From contig CBDBJR010000002.1 in the NCBI GenBank assembly GCA_965206445.1, forward strand, positions 2,976,001 to 3,040,000: 64,000 bases of DNA, given 5' to 3'. Below, piece after piece: positions 17,142 to 25,467 of the stretch. How positions within the stretch are numbered: the first letter of the stretch is position 1; each line of letters begins with the position of its first letter. Origin of the DNA: CBDBJR01 sp965206445 (GTDB lineage Bacteria; Pseudomonadota; Gammaproteobacteria; Arenicellales; Poriferihabitantaceae). Under the pieces are notes generated by a model, which saw only the letters and a program-made list of their open reading frames with translations, was not told the DNA's origin and ran no database searches. The translations under genes were made by a program, and so were the position numbers.

Positions 17142-17235
17142 CCGGCATAAATCATCACGTATCTTACTTTTTGTTAGTGGAGGCCCCCAGCATACACCGA
17201 TTCTGACTATAACTGACTCTATGGCTTAACTCTCC

Positions 17236-19704
17236 ATGGCACAAGAACAACCAGCCTCCTTCCCCGATACCGCGCATTTTCTTGACGCGGCAAATGACAG
17301 CGCACGTAACTTTCGTGCCGTCTATGTCACCTATCTCGTGATCGCGTCCTATATCGCTGTCACCATCTTATCAGCCGACGATGAACTGTTGTTTCGTAAT
17401 GGCAATGTGCAAATACCGATTATCAATACCGGTGCGTCGGTTGTGTGGTTCTTCGTATTCGCGCCGTTGATTCTTCTTTTCCTGCACCTCAACGTACTTA
17501 TACAGGCGATGTTTCTTTCAACTAAAGTGCACCGGTACATCTCAGCGCTCGATGATGACCGGCACACCCCGGCGTTCTACAATAAAAGAATAAATGCGCC
17601 TGGTTTATTATTTCCTGCACCGCTGGCACATTTTCTTGTGGCAGATGATCAACAAAAGGACGCCCAATGGATTTTGTGGGTTGTAGTCGTCTTCATCTCG
17701 ATTGTCTTGTTATCGCCGATCATTTTGATATACGCCGAAATACATTTCCTTACCTATCAAAGCGAGCCAATCACTTGGTGGCACCGCGCAGCGATACTGT
17801 TGGACATCCTCCTGCTGTGGTGGCGTTGGCCACGCATCGTAGCGCCAGATAAAGGTTGGAAAGAATGGTGGAGACAATCCCCATGGAAACGCCAGGCAGC
17901 TATATTTGCATCAGCGGCAACAGGGCTTTTTGTTCTCGTTATCGCAGATATTCCAGGCGGCACAATGGAAAATTCTATATTCTACAATGCTTGTCTAAAA
18001 TGGCGTGCACTTGACTGCAAGTATAAACTCGAACAGCAGATTTTGGTGAAGGAAGAACCCCCACCCGAGATTCTGGCAACCCATCTCGCCGCGTGCAAAT
18101 TCCAAAGTCCCGATGACCGGACTGATTGTGAAACCAAGATTGAACCTGGCTCCCTCATCTGGTGCCGACATGCAAAGTCACTTCCATTGCAAGAACGCGC
18201 TTTCAGGTATGCAAATCTGAGTGGTACAATATTGTGCGACGCAGACCTGCGTTACGCCACGCTTCAGGGCGCAAACCTGTTCAGCACCGCGCTTCAGGGC
18301 GCAGACCTGCGTTACGCCACGCTTCAGAACGCAGACCTGCGTTATGCCGCGCTTCAGAACGCAAACCTTTACCAAGCCGAGCTTCAGGGTGCAGACCTGC
18401 GTTACGCCGAGCTTCAGGGCGCAGACCTGAGCTACACCGAGCTTCAGAACGCAAACCTTTACCAGACCGAGCTTCAGGGCGCAAGCCTGCGTTACGCCGC
18501 GCTTCAGAACGCAAACCTTGACCAGGCCGCGCTTCAGGGCGCAGACCTGAGTTTCGCCACGCTTCAGGGCGCAGACCTGACCGAGGCCGCGCTTCAGGGC
18601 GCAGACCTGAGCTACGCCGAGCTTCAGAACGCAAACCTTGACCAGGCCGCGCTTCAGGGCGCAGACCTGAGCTACACCGAGCTTCAGAACGCAAACCTTT
18701 ACCAGGCCGAGCTTCAGGGCGCAGACCTGACCGAGGCCGCGCTTCAGAACGCAAACCTTTACCAGGCTGCGCTTCAGGGCGCAGACCTGCGTTTCGCCGC
18801 GCTTCAGGGCGCAGACCTGACCGAAGCCGAGCTTCAGGGCGCAGACCTGCGTTACGCCAAACTTCAGGGCGCAGACCTGCATTACGCCGCGCTTCAGGGC
18901 GCAGATTTGAGCGAGGCCGAGCTTCAGGGCGCAGACCTGCGTTCCGCCAAACTTCAGGGCGCAGACCTACTTTACGCCGCGCTTCAGGGCGCAGATTTGA
19001 GCGAGGCCGAGCTTCAGGGCGCAGACCTGCGTTCCGCCAAACTTCAGGGCGCAGACCTGCGTTACGCCGCGCTTCAGGGCGCAGATTTGAGAGAGGCCGA
19101 GCTTCAGGGCGCAGACCTGCGCGAGGCTTATCTTGCCGGATCAGATATCTCAAATGCCAATCTCAATCTGGCAGACCTTCGTGACGTTGACCTTGCAAGC
19201 AAACCGGACCAGGAACAATTACAAAAAGCGATTACAATCATTAACAGCATCAAGCAACAGGAGCGTCGAGATCAGGCACTGGAGTCAGTAAAAAGAGCGG
19301 AAACGGAAGAGGCCACTATTGCTCCTTCTTCCGTAGAGGATGCTATTTTCAACAAAGATGGTGCCCTGTATACGCAATTGCAAGAATCCGAAAACTGGGA
19401 ATTACTGCAATTTCCCCACTTCACACAAACAAGGGAAGATGACTACGATACGAAACTGGCCGCTTATCTTATCGACTCCCTGTCCTGTCGAGACGAAGAC
19501 AACTATGTCGCTGAGGGGATTATCCGTTACCGGATACTTGTGGGCGAAAACAGAAAGCTTACCTCTATATTCGCAGAAAAATTGAACCTTGACTCAAAAG
19601 TACCGAGCCTGTTATGTCAAGGTGTAGAAAAACCCTTGGACAGATTATCCGAATACGACCGTACTGAACTAAGGGAAATATTCGCAGAATCGGCAAATCA
19701 GTAA
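17236..19704 (+). CDS. Membrane-anchored pentapeptide-repeat protein 4
   Basis: 822 aa, the longest paralogue. The N-terminal region differs most from the others: the loop after the second helix has an insertion (SALDDDRHTPAFYNKRINAP), and after the last helix the motif NALRDWLEPGLDR is replaced by NSIFYNACLKWRALDCKYKL. The pentapeptide array (about 326-653) has some 66 units and uses a different vocabulary, with ADLRYAALQG, ANLYQAELQG and ADLSYTELQN pairs. Tyr is therefore frequent and the DNA units differ from copies 1-3. The C-terminal domain is again closely conserved (SLLCQGVEKPLD). It is the last intact gene of the array. Function unknown. Confidence 0.8.
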   Translation: MAQEQPASFPDTAHFLDAANDSARNFRAVYVTYLVIASYIAVTILSADDELLFRNGNVQIPIINTGASVVWFFVFAPLILLFLHLNVLIQAMFLSTKVHRYISALDDDRHTPAFYNKRINAPGLLFPAPLAHFLVADDQQKDAQWILWVVVVFISIVLLSPIILIYAEIHFLTYQSEPITWWHRAAILLDILLLWWRWPRIVAPDKGWKEWWRQSPWKRQAAIFASAATGLFVLVIADIPGGTMENSIFYNACLKWRALDCKYKLEQQILVKEEPPPEILATHLAACKFQSPDDRTDCETKIEPGSLIWCRHAKSLPLQERAFRYANLSGTILCDADLRYATLQGANLFSTALQGADLRYATLQNADLRYAALQNANLYQAELQGADLRYAELQGADLSYTELQNANLYQTELQGASLRYAALQNANLDQAALQGADLSFATLQGADLTEAALQGADLSYAELQNANLDQAALQGADLSYTELQNANLYQAELQGADLTEAALQNANLYQAALQGADLRFAALQGADLTEAELQGADLRYAKLQGADLHYAALQGADLSEAELQGADLRSAKLQGADLLYAALQGADLSEAELQGADLRSAKLQGADLRYAALQGADLREAELQGADLREAYLAGSDISNANLNLADLRDVDLASKPDQEQLQKAITIINSIKQQERRDQALESVKRAETEEATIAPSSVEDAIFNKDGALYTQLQESENWELLQFPHFTQTREDDYDTKLAAYLIDSLSCRDEDNYVAEGIIRYRILVGENRKLTSIFAEKLNLDSKVPSLLCQGVEKPLDRLSEYDRTELREIFAESANQ
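18211..19194 (+). repeat. Pentapeptide array 4 (30-bp DNA repeat, Tyr-rich type)
   Basis: About 66 pentapeptides. Near-identical blocks (ADLSEAELQGADLRSAKLQG plus ADL(L/R)YAALQG) are repeated around 18900-19080, showing recent block duplication. Confidence 0.9.
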
Positions 19705-19889
19705 AGCCTGGCCGACACCCATAAGAAACGCCCGGAACACAGTTCAGAATGCCGGCAGCACTTTCGCAATTGTATCGTCAGCATCGGAATCACCGACGGA
19801 TGTCGGGCGGAACACAGAAAAGTTGATCCCGGACAGGCTGACTTCCAGTCCAAAGTGCAACAACCAGATGATTCTTTTTGCCTCAAAGC

Positions 19890-19989
19890 CGTCATTCCCG
19901 CGGAAGCGGGACCCAGTCCCGGGCAATATCCAGCGACAGGCCGGTTAGTACCGCGTAAAACTGGATTCCCGCTTCCGCGGGAATGACGG
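19890..19989. repeat. Inverted-repeat element, unit 4 (inner segment in orientation B)
   Basis: Same arms as at 10178 and 16398. The inner segment has the orientation of unit 3 and opposite to unit 1. Confidence 0.85.
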
Positions 19990-20027
19990 GTTCCGGGGTA
20001 CTAACCGGGGCATCCAAAAGGAGCAAA

Positions 20028-20092
20028 AGGAGCGCGGGTTTTCCAACCCGCGAAATAGAAATAAACACAGGCAGGAATGCCTGTGCTCCTTT
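20028..20092. repeat. Double-hairpin element, unit 4
   Basis: Same two stems. As in unit 1, the 5' side carries an extra GGAGCAAAA duplication that units 2 and 3 lack. Confidence 0.75.
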
Positions 20093-20097
20093 GAAAC

Positions 20098-20196
20098 ATG
20101 AACCCGATCATCCACCACCGGGAAGGCCAGACCGAGATCGGCGACCCCGTCAAAACCGCCAGATTCCGCAATAAACAGCGCAACGCCGCCCCTTAG
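20098..20196 (+). CDS. Conserved 32-codon ORF, unit 4
   Basis: Begins MNPIIHHREGQTEIGDPVKT and ends RNKQRNAAP. Same length and place as the other three; doubtful translation. Confidence 0.25.
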   Translation: MNPIIHHREGQTEIGDPVKTARFRNKQRNAAP

Positions 20197-20665
20197 ACCG
20201 CGTCGTCGCCAATCCCGTGTGCAACCGGCACCGGTTCACCAAAGCCGACTACAACAACAAACTCGACCCCTCCCCGGCGCAACTCCCGACAATCGGGCAA
20301 TACCAAGGCATTACACTGCAAACTGGCAGTCAGCCCCCCACCGGACAAGGAAAACCGACCCCCTGCACCCCCGATTTCCATACCCGCCAACACCACCGCC
20401 AGCCAGCCATACCGCCAACCAACGACACACCGGGGTGTGGCGTTCCAATCTGGCTGTGTGGCCAGCTTGCCAACAACCCAAATACCGCCCCGTCAGCCGC
20501 CCCCCAGACATAAAAAAGGCGCCACCTGAAAAAGGCGGCGCCGTTACAGGATCTCAAGCGACAAATCAAACCCACTGAATTTTAGCAATACGTTGCCTTG
20601 ACCCTGACAATGCATTGCTTTACCTCATATTACAATTCAGCAACCTGCGCCTGCACATCTCCCGT

Positions 20666-20812
20666 TCAATCTGGTTCTCGCTCGCAATCTCCTTCGCGAA
20701 TTTCCTCCATGTATCTGTGGAATCCATCCAGGTCTTTCTTGACTTCCTTGCGGAATCCATCCAGTCGGATTCGACAAACAATCCTTGAATCGCCCATATC
20801 AGCAAATTCCAC
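20666..20812 (-). pseudogene. Possible short gene or remnant
   Basis: A minus-strand frame reads VEFADMGDSRIVCRIRLDGF then RKEVKKDLDGFHRYMEEIRE and stops at 20666. The frame stays open a little further upstream (KIKNTTLTQA) without an ATG; GTG at 20812 or ATG at 20797 could start it. The charged helical character looks protein-like, but no family is recognised and it may be a decayed gene. Confidence 0.3.
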
Positions 20813-20829
20813 AGCTTGTGTTAGTGTCG

Positions 20830-21200
20830 TGTTTTTGATTTTAGTTCCCGCTATCTGACTGCATTAATATCATTGTTTGGCGCCCCCTCCGGGATATTCC
20901 CCCCCTTATCGGCAAATAGCGGCCGTGAAAACAGGCAATAATGCGGGTTGTATAAAGAATTTGATGGGTTTCATCGCGTTTTTCTGCGCAAAACACCCTG
21001 TTTACCCCCACAAACAGCCCGGCCAAACCATCAACGCAGCCATCACCGGGTCAGCGGTTTCGGAAACGGCCAGGCCGACAGCCTTGAGATACGAGACTCA
21101 CAAAATCTACAGGAGACGAACAAATACCCAAAAGGCCCTGGACTTATACACCTGCACGGTACGCCATTGGCGTCGATAAATTGATAAAATACACCGCAGC
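20830..21200. other. Intergenic, nothing recognised
   Basis: 370 bp between the small minus-strand remnant and the methyltransferase gene. Short open frames are present but without coding character. The AT-rich end (about 21170-21195) may hold the promoter of the next gene, though no clear -35/-10 pair is visible. Confidence 0.4.
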
Positions 21201-21980
21201 ATGTTTGCAGATTCTAAAATATCGAATTGGTTTGCGTCGCCGCTGGGGCAGTGGCTGCTGCAAAATGAGCAGCGGCAATGCGAGACGCTGCTGCCGGCGG
21301 GCTATTATCCGTACAGTTTGCAGCTCGGCCTGCCGATAATCGATCTGGCGGAAAATATCGAGACCGGCTATCGCGTCACGCTGTCGAACGGCTACCTGAA
21401 GCAGGTCGGCGCCGGGCGGCAAAATCAAGCGCAGCCCACCGCCGTAGCGCGGGCGGCGGCGTTGCCGTTTGGCGATCGATCGCATAATTTGATCTTCCTG
21501 CCGCATACGCTGGATTTTTGCAGCGACCCGCATGCGGTGCTGCGCGAGGTCAGTCAGGTGCTGGCGCCGGAAGGCTATGCGGTCATCATCGGTTTCAATC
21601 GACTCAGTCTGTGGGGCGGCATGCGCTGGCTGAGTGGCATCGGGGCGCTGCCGATGAGCGGGTGCTACCGCGTGCGGCGGGTGCAGGATTGGCTGGCGCT
21701 GTTGGGGTTCGACCTGGCCGGCGCCGGTATGCTGGCGTATAAGCCGCCGATTCAAAGCGACAAATGGCGGCAAAAACTGGCGTTTATGGAGCAGGCGGGG
21801 GCGCGCTGGTGGCCGGGGTTTGGCGCGGTGTACGTTGTCATCGGGCGCAAGCGCGAGCGCATTGCCGGCGGGCAGGTTGGCCGGCTGCGCTGGCCGCAGT
21901 TGATTCCCGCGGTGCTGCGCTCGGTGCGCCAGCCGGCGGCGAAAAGCAAACTGGCGGCCAGGGAGCTCTGCCCGGAGTGA
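21201..21980 (+). CDS. SAM-dependent methyltransferase, YafS-like
   Basis: 259 aa. Class I methyltransferase (Methyltransf_11-like) of the type found beside rnhA in Gammaproteobacteria. The post-motif region RSHNLIFLPHTLDFCSDPHA and VLREVSQVLAPEGYAVIIGF correspond to motifs II-III of the fold. The N-terminal SAM-binding Gly motif is weak, as in the YafS family. The C-terminus is basic. It overlaps the likely GTG start of rnhA by four bases (GTGA), so the genes are translationally coupled. No gloB lies upstream, unlike in E. coli. The methylated substrate is unknown. Confidence 0.75.
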   Translation: MFADSKISNWFASPLGQWLLQNEQRQCETLLPAGYYPYSLQLGLPIIDLAENIETGYRVTLSNGYLKQVGAGRQNQAQPTAVARAAALPFGDRSHNLIFLPHTLDFCSDPHAVLREVSQVLAPEGYAVIIGFNRLSLWGGMRWLSGIGALPMSGCYRVRRVQDWLALLGFDLAGAGMLAYKPPIQSDKWRQKLAFMEQAGARWWPGFGAVYVVIGRKRERIAGGQVGRLRWPQLIPAVLRSVRQPAAKSKLAARELCPE

Positions 21981-22426
21981 GCGGCATCGTGACGATCTAT
22001 ACCGACGGTGCCTGCCGGGGGAATCCCGGGCCGGGCGGCTGGGGGGCGGTGCTCATCTGGGGGACGCAGCACAAGTGTTTTAACGGCGCGGTGCCGGAGA
22101 CGACGAATAATCGCATGGAGCTGCAGGCGGCAATCGAGGCGCTGACCGCCCTGAGCCGGGCGTCGCAGGTACAGCTGTATACGGATTCACGCTATGTGCG
22201 CGACGGCATTACCCGCTGGCTGCACAAGTGGAAACGGTCAAACTGGAAAACGGCGGCGAAAAAACCGGTCAAGAATCAGGATTTATGGCAGATGCTGGAT
22301 CGATTGCAGCAGCAGCATCGGGTTGAGTGGCACTGGGTGAAAGGCCATGCCGGCAACGTCGGCAACGAGCAGGCCGATGCGCTGGCAAACCAGGCGATCG
22401 ACCGTATGCTGGGGCGCGCCGCATGA
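21977..22426 (+). CDS. rnhA: Ribonuclease HI
   Basis: Cleaves the RNA strand of RNA-DNA hybrids. The catalytic DEDD set is present: Asp in TIYTDGACRGNPGPGGWG, Glu in NNRMELQAAIEAL, Asp in YTDSRYVRDGI and Asp in GNEQADALANQA. The basic handle region (WLHKWKRSNWKTAAKKPVKN) is conserved. A GTG at 21977, overlapping the previous stop, gives 149 aa (E. coli 155). A second GTG at 21989 is the alternative; no ATG is available. The stop overlaps the dnaQ start (ATGA). Confidence 0.93.
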   Translation: MSGIVTIYTDGACRGNPGPGGWGAVLIWGTQHKCFNGAVPETTNNRMELQAAIEALTALSRASQVQLYTDSRYVRDGITRWLHKWKRSNWKTAAKKPVKNQDLWQMLDRLQQQHRVEWHWVKGHAGNVGNEQADALANQAIDRMLGRAA

Positions 22427-23199
22427 GACGCATCGTCGTCGATACCGAGACCACCGGGCTGGAGGTGTCGCAGGGGCATCGGATCATCGAGATTGGCTGT
22501 GTGGAGTTGATCGACCGGCACATCACCGGCAATACCTTTCATCACTATATCAACCCGCAGCGGCAGATTGAGGCGGGGGCGGTCGAGGTGCACGGGATTA
22601 CCGACCGGCAGTTGGAAGATAAACCGGTGTTTGCCGGGCTGGCGGAAGCGTTGCTGGCGTTTATTGGCGGTGCCGAGTTGATTATCCATAATGCGCCGTT
22701 CGACGTCGGCTTTTTGAACCATGAGTTCGCCCGGGCGAAGCTGGGCGACGGCGTGGTCGAGGCGCACTGTACGGTGCTGGATACGCTGGTGCTGGCACGG
22801 CAGTTGCATGCGGGGCAGAAGAACAGCCTGGATGCCTTGTGCCAGCGCTATCAGGTCGATAATACCCAGCGCACGCTGCACGGCGCCCTGCTGGATGCGG
22901 AAATTCTGGCCGACGTGTACCTGGCGATGACCGGCGGTCAAATCACGCTGCTGGGCGCATCGGCGGATCGGATGCACGGCGGCGGCTGGGCGGCCGAGCA
23001 GCCACAGCTGCTCAGCGAGCACTGCCCGACCCCGGTGGTCAAAGCCACCGAGGCGGAATGTTCAGAGCACGAAAAATGGCTGCAACTGCTGGATGAACAG
23101 GTCAAGCAGGGCAGCGTCTGGCGGCGGCTCGACCAGGCCAATCAGGCCGACCAGGCCGCCGCCGCGACACTCAGGGCAGTGCCTTGCGAAAAGGTTTGA
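22423..23199 (+). CDS. dnaQ: DNA polymerase III epsilon subunit (proofreading 3'-5' exonuclease)
   Basis: 258 aa. DEDDh exonuclease: ExoI VDTETTGLE near residue 6, ExoII HNAPFDVGFLNHEF near 88, ExoIII HGALLDAEILADVYL near 150. The Q-rich, charged C-terminus (about 200-258) is where epsilon binds the alpha subunit. The ATG at 22423 overlaps the rnhA stop. Its 3' end overlaps the convergent yciI gene by 29 bp. Confidence 0.95.
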   Translation: MRRIVVDTETTGLEVSQGHRIIEIGCVELIDRHITGNTFHHYINPQRQIEAGAVEVHGITDRQLEDKPVFAGLAEALLAFIGGAELIIHNAPFDVGFLNHEFARAKLGDGVVEAHCTVLDTLVLARQLHAGQKNSLDALCQRYQVDNTQRTLHGALLDAEILADVYLAMTGGQITLLGASADRMHGGGWAAEQPQLLSEHCPTPVVKATEAECSEHEKWLQLLDEQVKQGSVWRRLDQANQADQAAAATLRAVPCEKV

Positions 23200-23470
23200 C
23201 TTCGACCTGCCGGTAAACCCCCGCTGCGAGGTAGGGGTCTTCATCGGCCCAGCTGCGCGCCGCATCGAGTGATTCAAATTCCGCGATAATGACACTGCCG
23301 GAAAAGCCGGCGTCGCCCGGGTCAGCGCTGTCGATTGCCGGATTCGGCCCGGCAACCAGCAGGCGCCCCTGGTCGATCAGGGCCTTCAGGCGGGCGACAT
23401 GGGCCGGGCGGGCGGCGATGCGATGCGCCAGGCTGTCGGGGTGGTCGGTGGCATAGATAGAGTAGTACAT
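23171..23470 (-). CDS. yciI: YciI family protein
   Basis: 99 aa, ferredoxin-like alpha+beta barrel. The family signature is present: HRIAARPAHVARLKALIDQG with the conserved His/Arg pair, then GRLLVAGPNP, GSVIIAEFESLDAARSWAD and DPYLAAGVYRQVEVKPF. The exact reaction is unknown for most members. It sits downstream of yciB, as in many Gammaproteobacteria, and runs convergent to dnaQ. Confidence 0.9.
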   Translation of the reverse strand: MYYSIYATDHPDSLAHRIAARPAHVARLKALIDQGRLLVAGPNPAIDSADPGDAGFSGSVIIAEFESLDAARSWADEDPYLAAGVYRQVEVKPFRKALP

Positions 23471-23517
23471 GGCGGTCCGGGTTGGCAAAAGTGGTTGGTC
23501 GGAGCGGCCGGGCGGTG

Positions 23518-24084
23518 CTATGTTTCGTCCCGGCTCGGTTTGATGTGTTTGAAAATGAACAGCATTTGCAGAACGCTGAACACGAGGGTCAGGCCGAGCA
23601 GGCCGAATACCTTGAAGTTGACCCAGGTCTCGAGCCTGGCCTCGGCCGAGGCGCCGGGGTTGTAGTAGAACGCGATATACAGGTTGAGGGCGCCGATGAA
23701 CAGAAAGAACAACCCCCAGGCAATGTTGACCTGCCGCCAGACCGGCGGCGGCAGCGTTAACTGCCCGCCCATGACGTATTCCAGTGCGGATTTTCTGGCA
23801 AACACCAGCATGCCGAAGATGATCAGGCTGAAGATCCAGTTGATGATGCTGGGCTTCCATTTGATAAATGCGTCGTTTTGAAATACGATCGTCATGCCGC
23901 CGAACAGGCAGAGTATCGCCAGCGTGACCAGGTGCATGGTTTCGAAGCGTCGATGCCGCAGCCAGAATATGGCAACCTGGATCAGCGTCGCTAAAATGGC
24001 TGCCGCAGTGGCGACATAAATGTCGTACAATTTGAAGGCAGCGAAAAAAACCAGCAGCGGGAACAGGTCGAATAGAAGTTTCAT
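23518..24084 (-). CDS. yciB: Septation protein A / inner membrane protein YciB
   Basis: 188 aa with about five transmembrane helices. MKLLFDLFPLLVFFAAFKLY and the GLFFLFIGALNLYIAFYYNP region are typical of the YciB/IspZ family involved in cell envelope integrity and septation. The start at 24084 is chosen from the family N-terminus; 22 in-frame codons upstream do not fit. It lies 47 bp before yciI and probably forms an operon with it. Confidence 0.92.
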   Translation of the reverse strand: MKLLFDLFPLLVFFAAFKLYDIYVATAAAILATLIQVAIFWLRHRRFETMHLVTLAILCLFGGMTIVFQNDAFIKWKPSIINWIFSLIIFGMLVFARKSALEYVMGGQLTLPPPVWRQVNIAWGLFFLFIGALNLYIAFYYNPGASAEARLETWVNFKVFGLLGLTLVFSVLQMLFIFKHIKPSRDET

Positions 24085-24278
24085 CTGCAAAATGCGGTTC
24101 AACGATGGGGTTGCGGTCGGTCTCGATGGCGCCGGCGAGTGTGGGTTCAAAACCCGGTCGGGTCAAGCGCCGAGTATACGGGTTGGTTCGATTGCTGTCA
24201 CTGCCGCCGCTGTCGAGCGGGGGGTGATGATCCATCGATAGCCGCATGCGTGCGGCGGGCAAATGCGGTGCAACGTGA

Positions 24279-24926
24279 TTGGGTGCTTTGATTAACACAA
24301 AGAAACACATCGTAGTGGAAGGGCCGGTCGGGGTCGGCAAGACCACGCTGGCGCGTAAAATAGCCGCGTCGATTGGCGCCGGATTGCTGCTTGAGCAGCC
24401 GCAAGACAATCCGTTTTTGGAGCGCTTCTACAAAGCCCCCGGCCAATATGCGCTGCAAACACAGCTTTTCTTCCTGTTCCAACGGATTAAGCAACTGCGG
24501 CAACTGCGGCAGGATGACCTGTTCATCGCGACGCATGTGCTGGATTTTATGCTGGCGAAAGACCCGCTGTTTGCCCGCGTCACGCTGGACGAAGACGAAT
24601 TGCACCTGTACGAACAGGTATACCGTCAACTTGCGCTGGAGACATCCGCGCCGGATCTGGTCATTTATCTACAGGCGCCGATCGACGTGCTGCTCAGCCG
24701 CATTCGCAAACGCGGCGTGCTGTTCGAGCGCGCGATCGAACGGCATTATCTGGAGCAGTTGACGGATGCGTATGCGCGTTATTTTCTGACCTACAACAGC
24801 TCGGCGCTGTTGATGGTGAATGCGGAAAACACCCACTTTCTGGACAATGAAGAGCATTATCAACTGCTGATGCAGGAGGTAAACGGCATCACCTCCGGCC
24901 GCCATTACTTTAACCCGGTGCTGTAG
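24279..24926 (+). CDS. Deoxynucleoside kinase family protein
   Basis: 215 aa. Phosphorylates deoxynucleosides with ATP (deoxyadenosine/deoxyguanosine kinase-like). P-loop GPVGVGKTTLARK near residue 15; EQPQDNPFLERFYKAPGQYA contains the substrate-pocket Glu; DLVIYLQAPIDVLLSRIRKR is the DRS-like/LID entry region. No ATG fits: an in-frame stop lies directly before TTG 24279, so translation starts there or at TTG 24288 (LINTKKHIVVEG). A terminator follows. Confidence 0.85.
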   Translation: MGALINTKKHIVVEGPVGVGKTTLARKIAASIGAGLLLEQPQDNPFLERFYKAPGQYALQTQLFFLFQRIKQLRQLRQDDLFIATHVLDFMLAKDPLFARVTLDEDELHLYEQVYRQLALETSAPDLVIYLQAPIDVLLSRIRKRGVLFERAIERHYLEQLTDAYARYFLTYNSSALLMVNAENTHFLDNEEHYQLLMQEVNGITSGRHYFNPVL

Positions 24927-24928
24927 TC

Positions 24929-24955
24929 GCGGCCGGTTTGTCCGGCCGCATTTTT
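24929..24955 (+). terminator. Rho-independent terminator after the kinase gene
   Basis: Stem GCGGCCGG / CCGGCCGC with a five-base loop, followed by A and five T residues. Confidence 0.85.
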
Positions 24956-25011
24956 CGACCTCGGCGGGCCGGGATTGAAATCAATATTGGAACAGAGGCA
25001 AACAATGATGA

Positions 25012-25467
25012 ATGACCATGGCGGATAACCCCACACCAGAGACCGGCGAAGTACCTTTCCCGGAGAGCAGCATGCTGGCGCTGCGCACGATCGCGATGCT
25101 GGCGGATGCCAACCCCTCCGGCGATATTTTCGGCGGCTGGATCATGTCGCAGATGGACATTGCCGGGGCGATATACGCGAGTTATATCGTCAAGGGGCGG
25201 CTGGTCACGGTGGCGGTCGAGGGCATGGAGTTTCAGTTGCCGGTATACGTCGGCGATCAGGTCAGTTGTTTTTGCCGCACCGAAAAAATCGGCGTGACGT
25301 CTATTTCGGTGCACATCGAAATCTGGGTGCGGCGAAAAATGCTGGGCCAGCATCTCAAGGTGACCCAGGCGATCTATACCTATGTCTGCATCGATGAAAA
25401 CCGCCGACCGACGCCGATTCAGCCGGATTTCAGCCATCAGGTCGATGTAACCGAAAACACGGGATGA
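25012..25467 (+). CDS. yciA: Acyl-CoA thioesterase YciA
   Basis: 151 aa hotdog-fold thioesterase that hydrolyses acyl-CoAs. The signature region ANPSGDIFGGWIMSQMDIAG contains the catalytic-helix start and the conserved Asp; VAVEGMEFQLPVYVGDQVSC and VHIEIWVRR complete the fold. ATG 25012 (MTMADN) is used; ATG 25018 is possible. It overlaps the dut start (ATGA), indicating coupling. Confidence 0.92.
   Translation: MTMADNPTPETGEVPFPESSMLALRTIAMLADANPSGDIFGGWIMSQMDIAGAIYASYIVKGRLVTVAVEGMEFQLPVYVGDQVSCFCRTEKIGVTSISVHIEIWVRRKMLGQHLKVTQAIYTYVCIDENRRPTPIQPDFSHQVDVTENTG

Larger units (their letters stand above)
16212..17235. other. Intergenic unit 3 of the pentapeptide array
   Basis: A 1,024-bp spacer with the full set: inverted-repeat element (16398), double hairpin (16526), 32-codon ORF (16600), Pro-rich open but probably non-coding DNA and a promoter (17112). 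Confidence 0.7.
19705..20600. other. Intergenic unit 4, array end without a following gene
   Basis: It matches the other spacers (inverted-repeat element 19890, double hairpin 20028, 32-codon ORF 20098, Pro-rich part) up to about 20535. It then diverges before the promoter, so the array ends here. A GGCGCC...GGCGCC hairpin sits at 20518-20542. Confidence 0.65.

Noticed and set aside
23471..24409. 5' extension of the yciI frame to a 412-codon ORF
   Set aside because: The extension overlaps yciB in another frame; only the last 100 codons are a real YciI.
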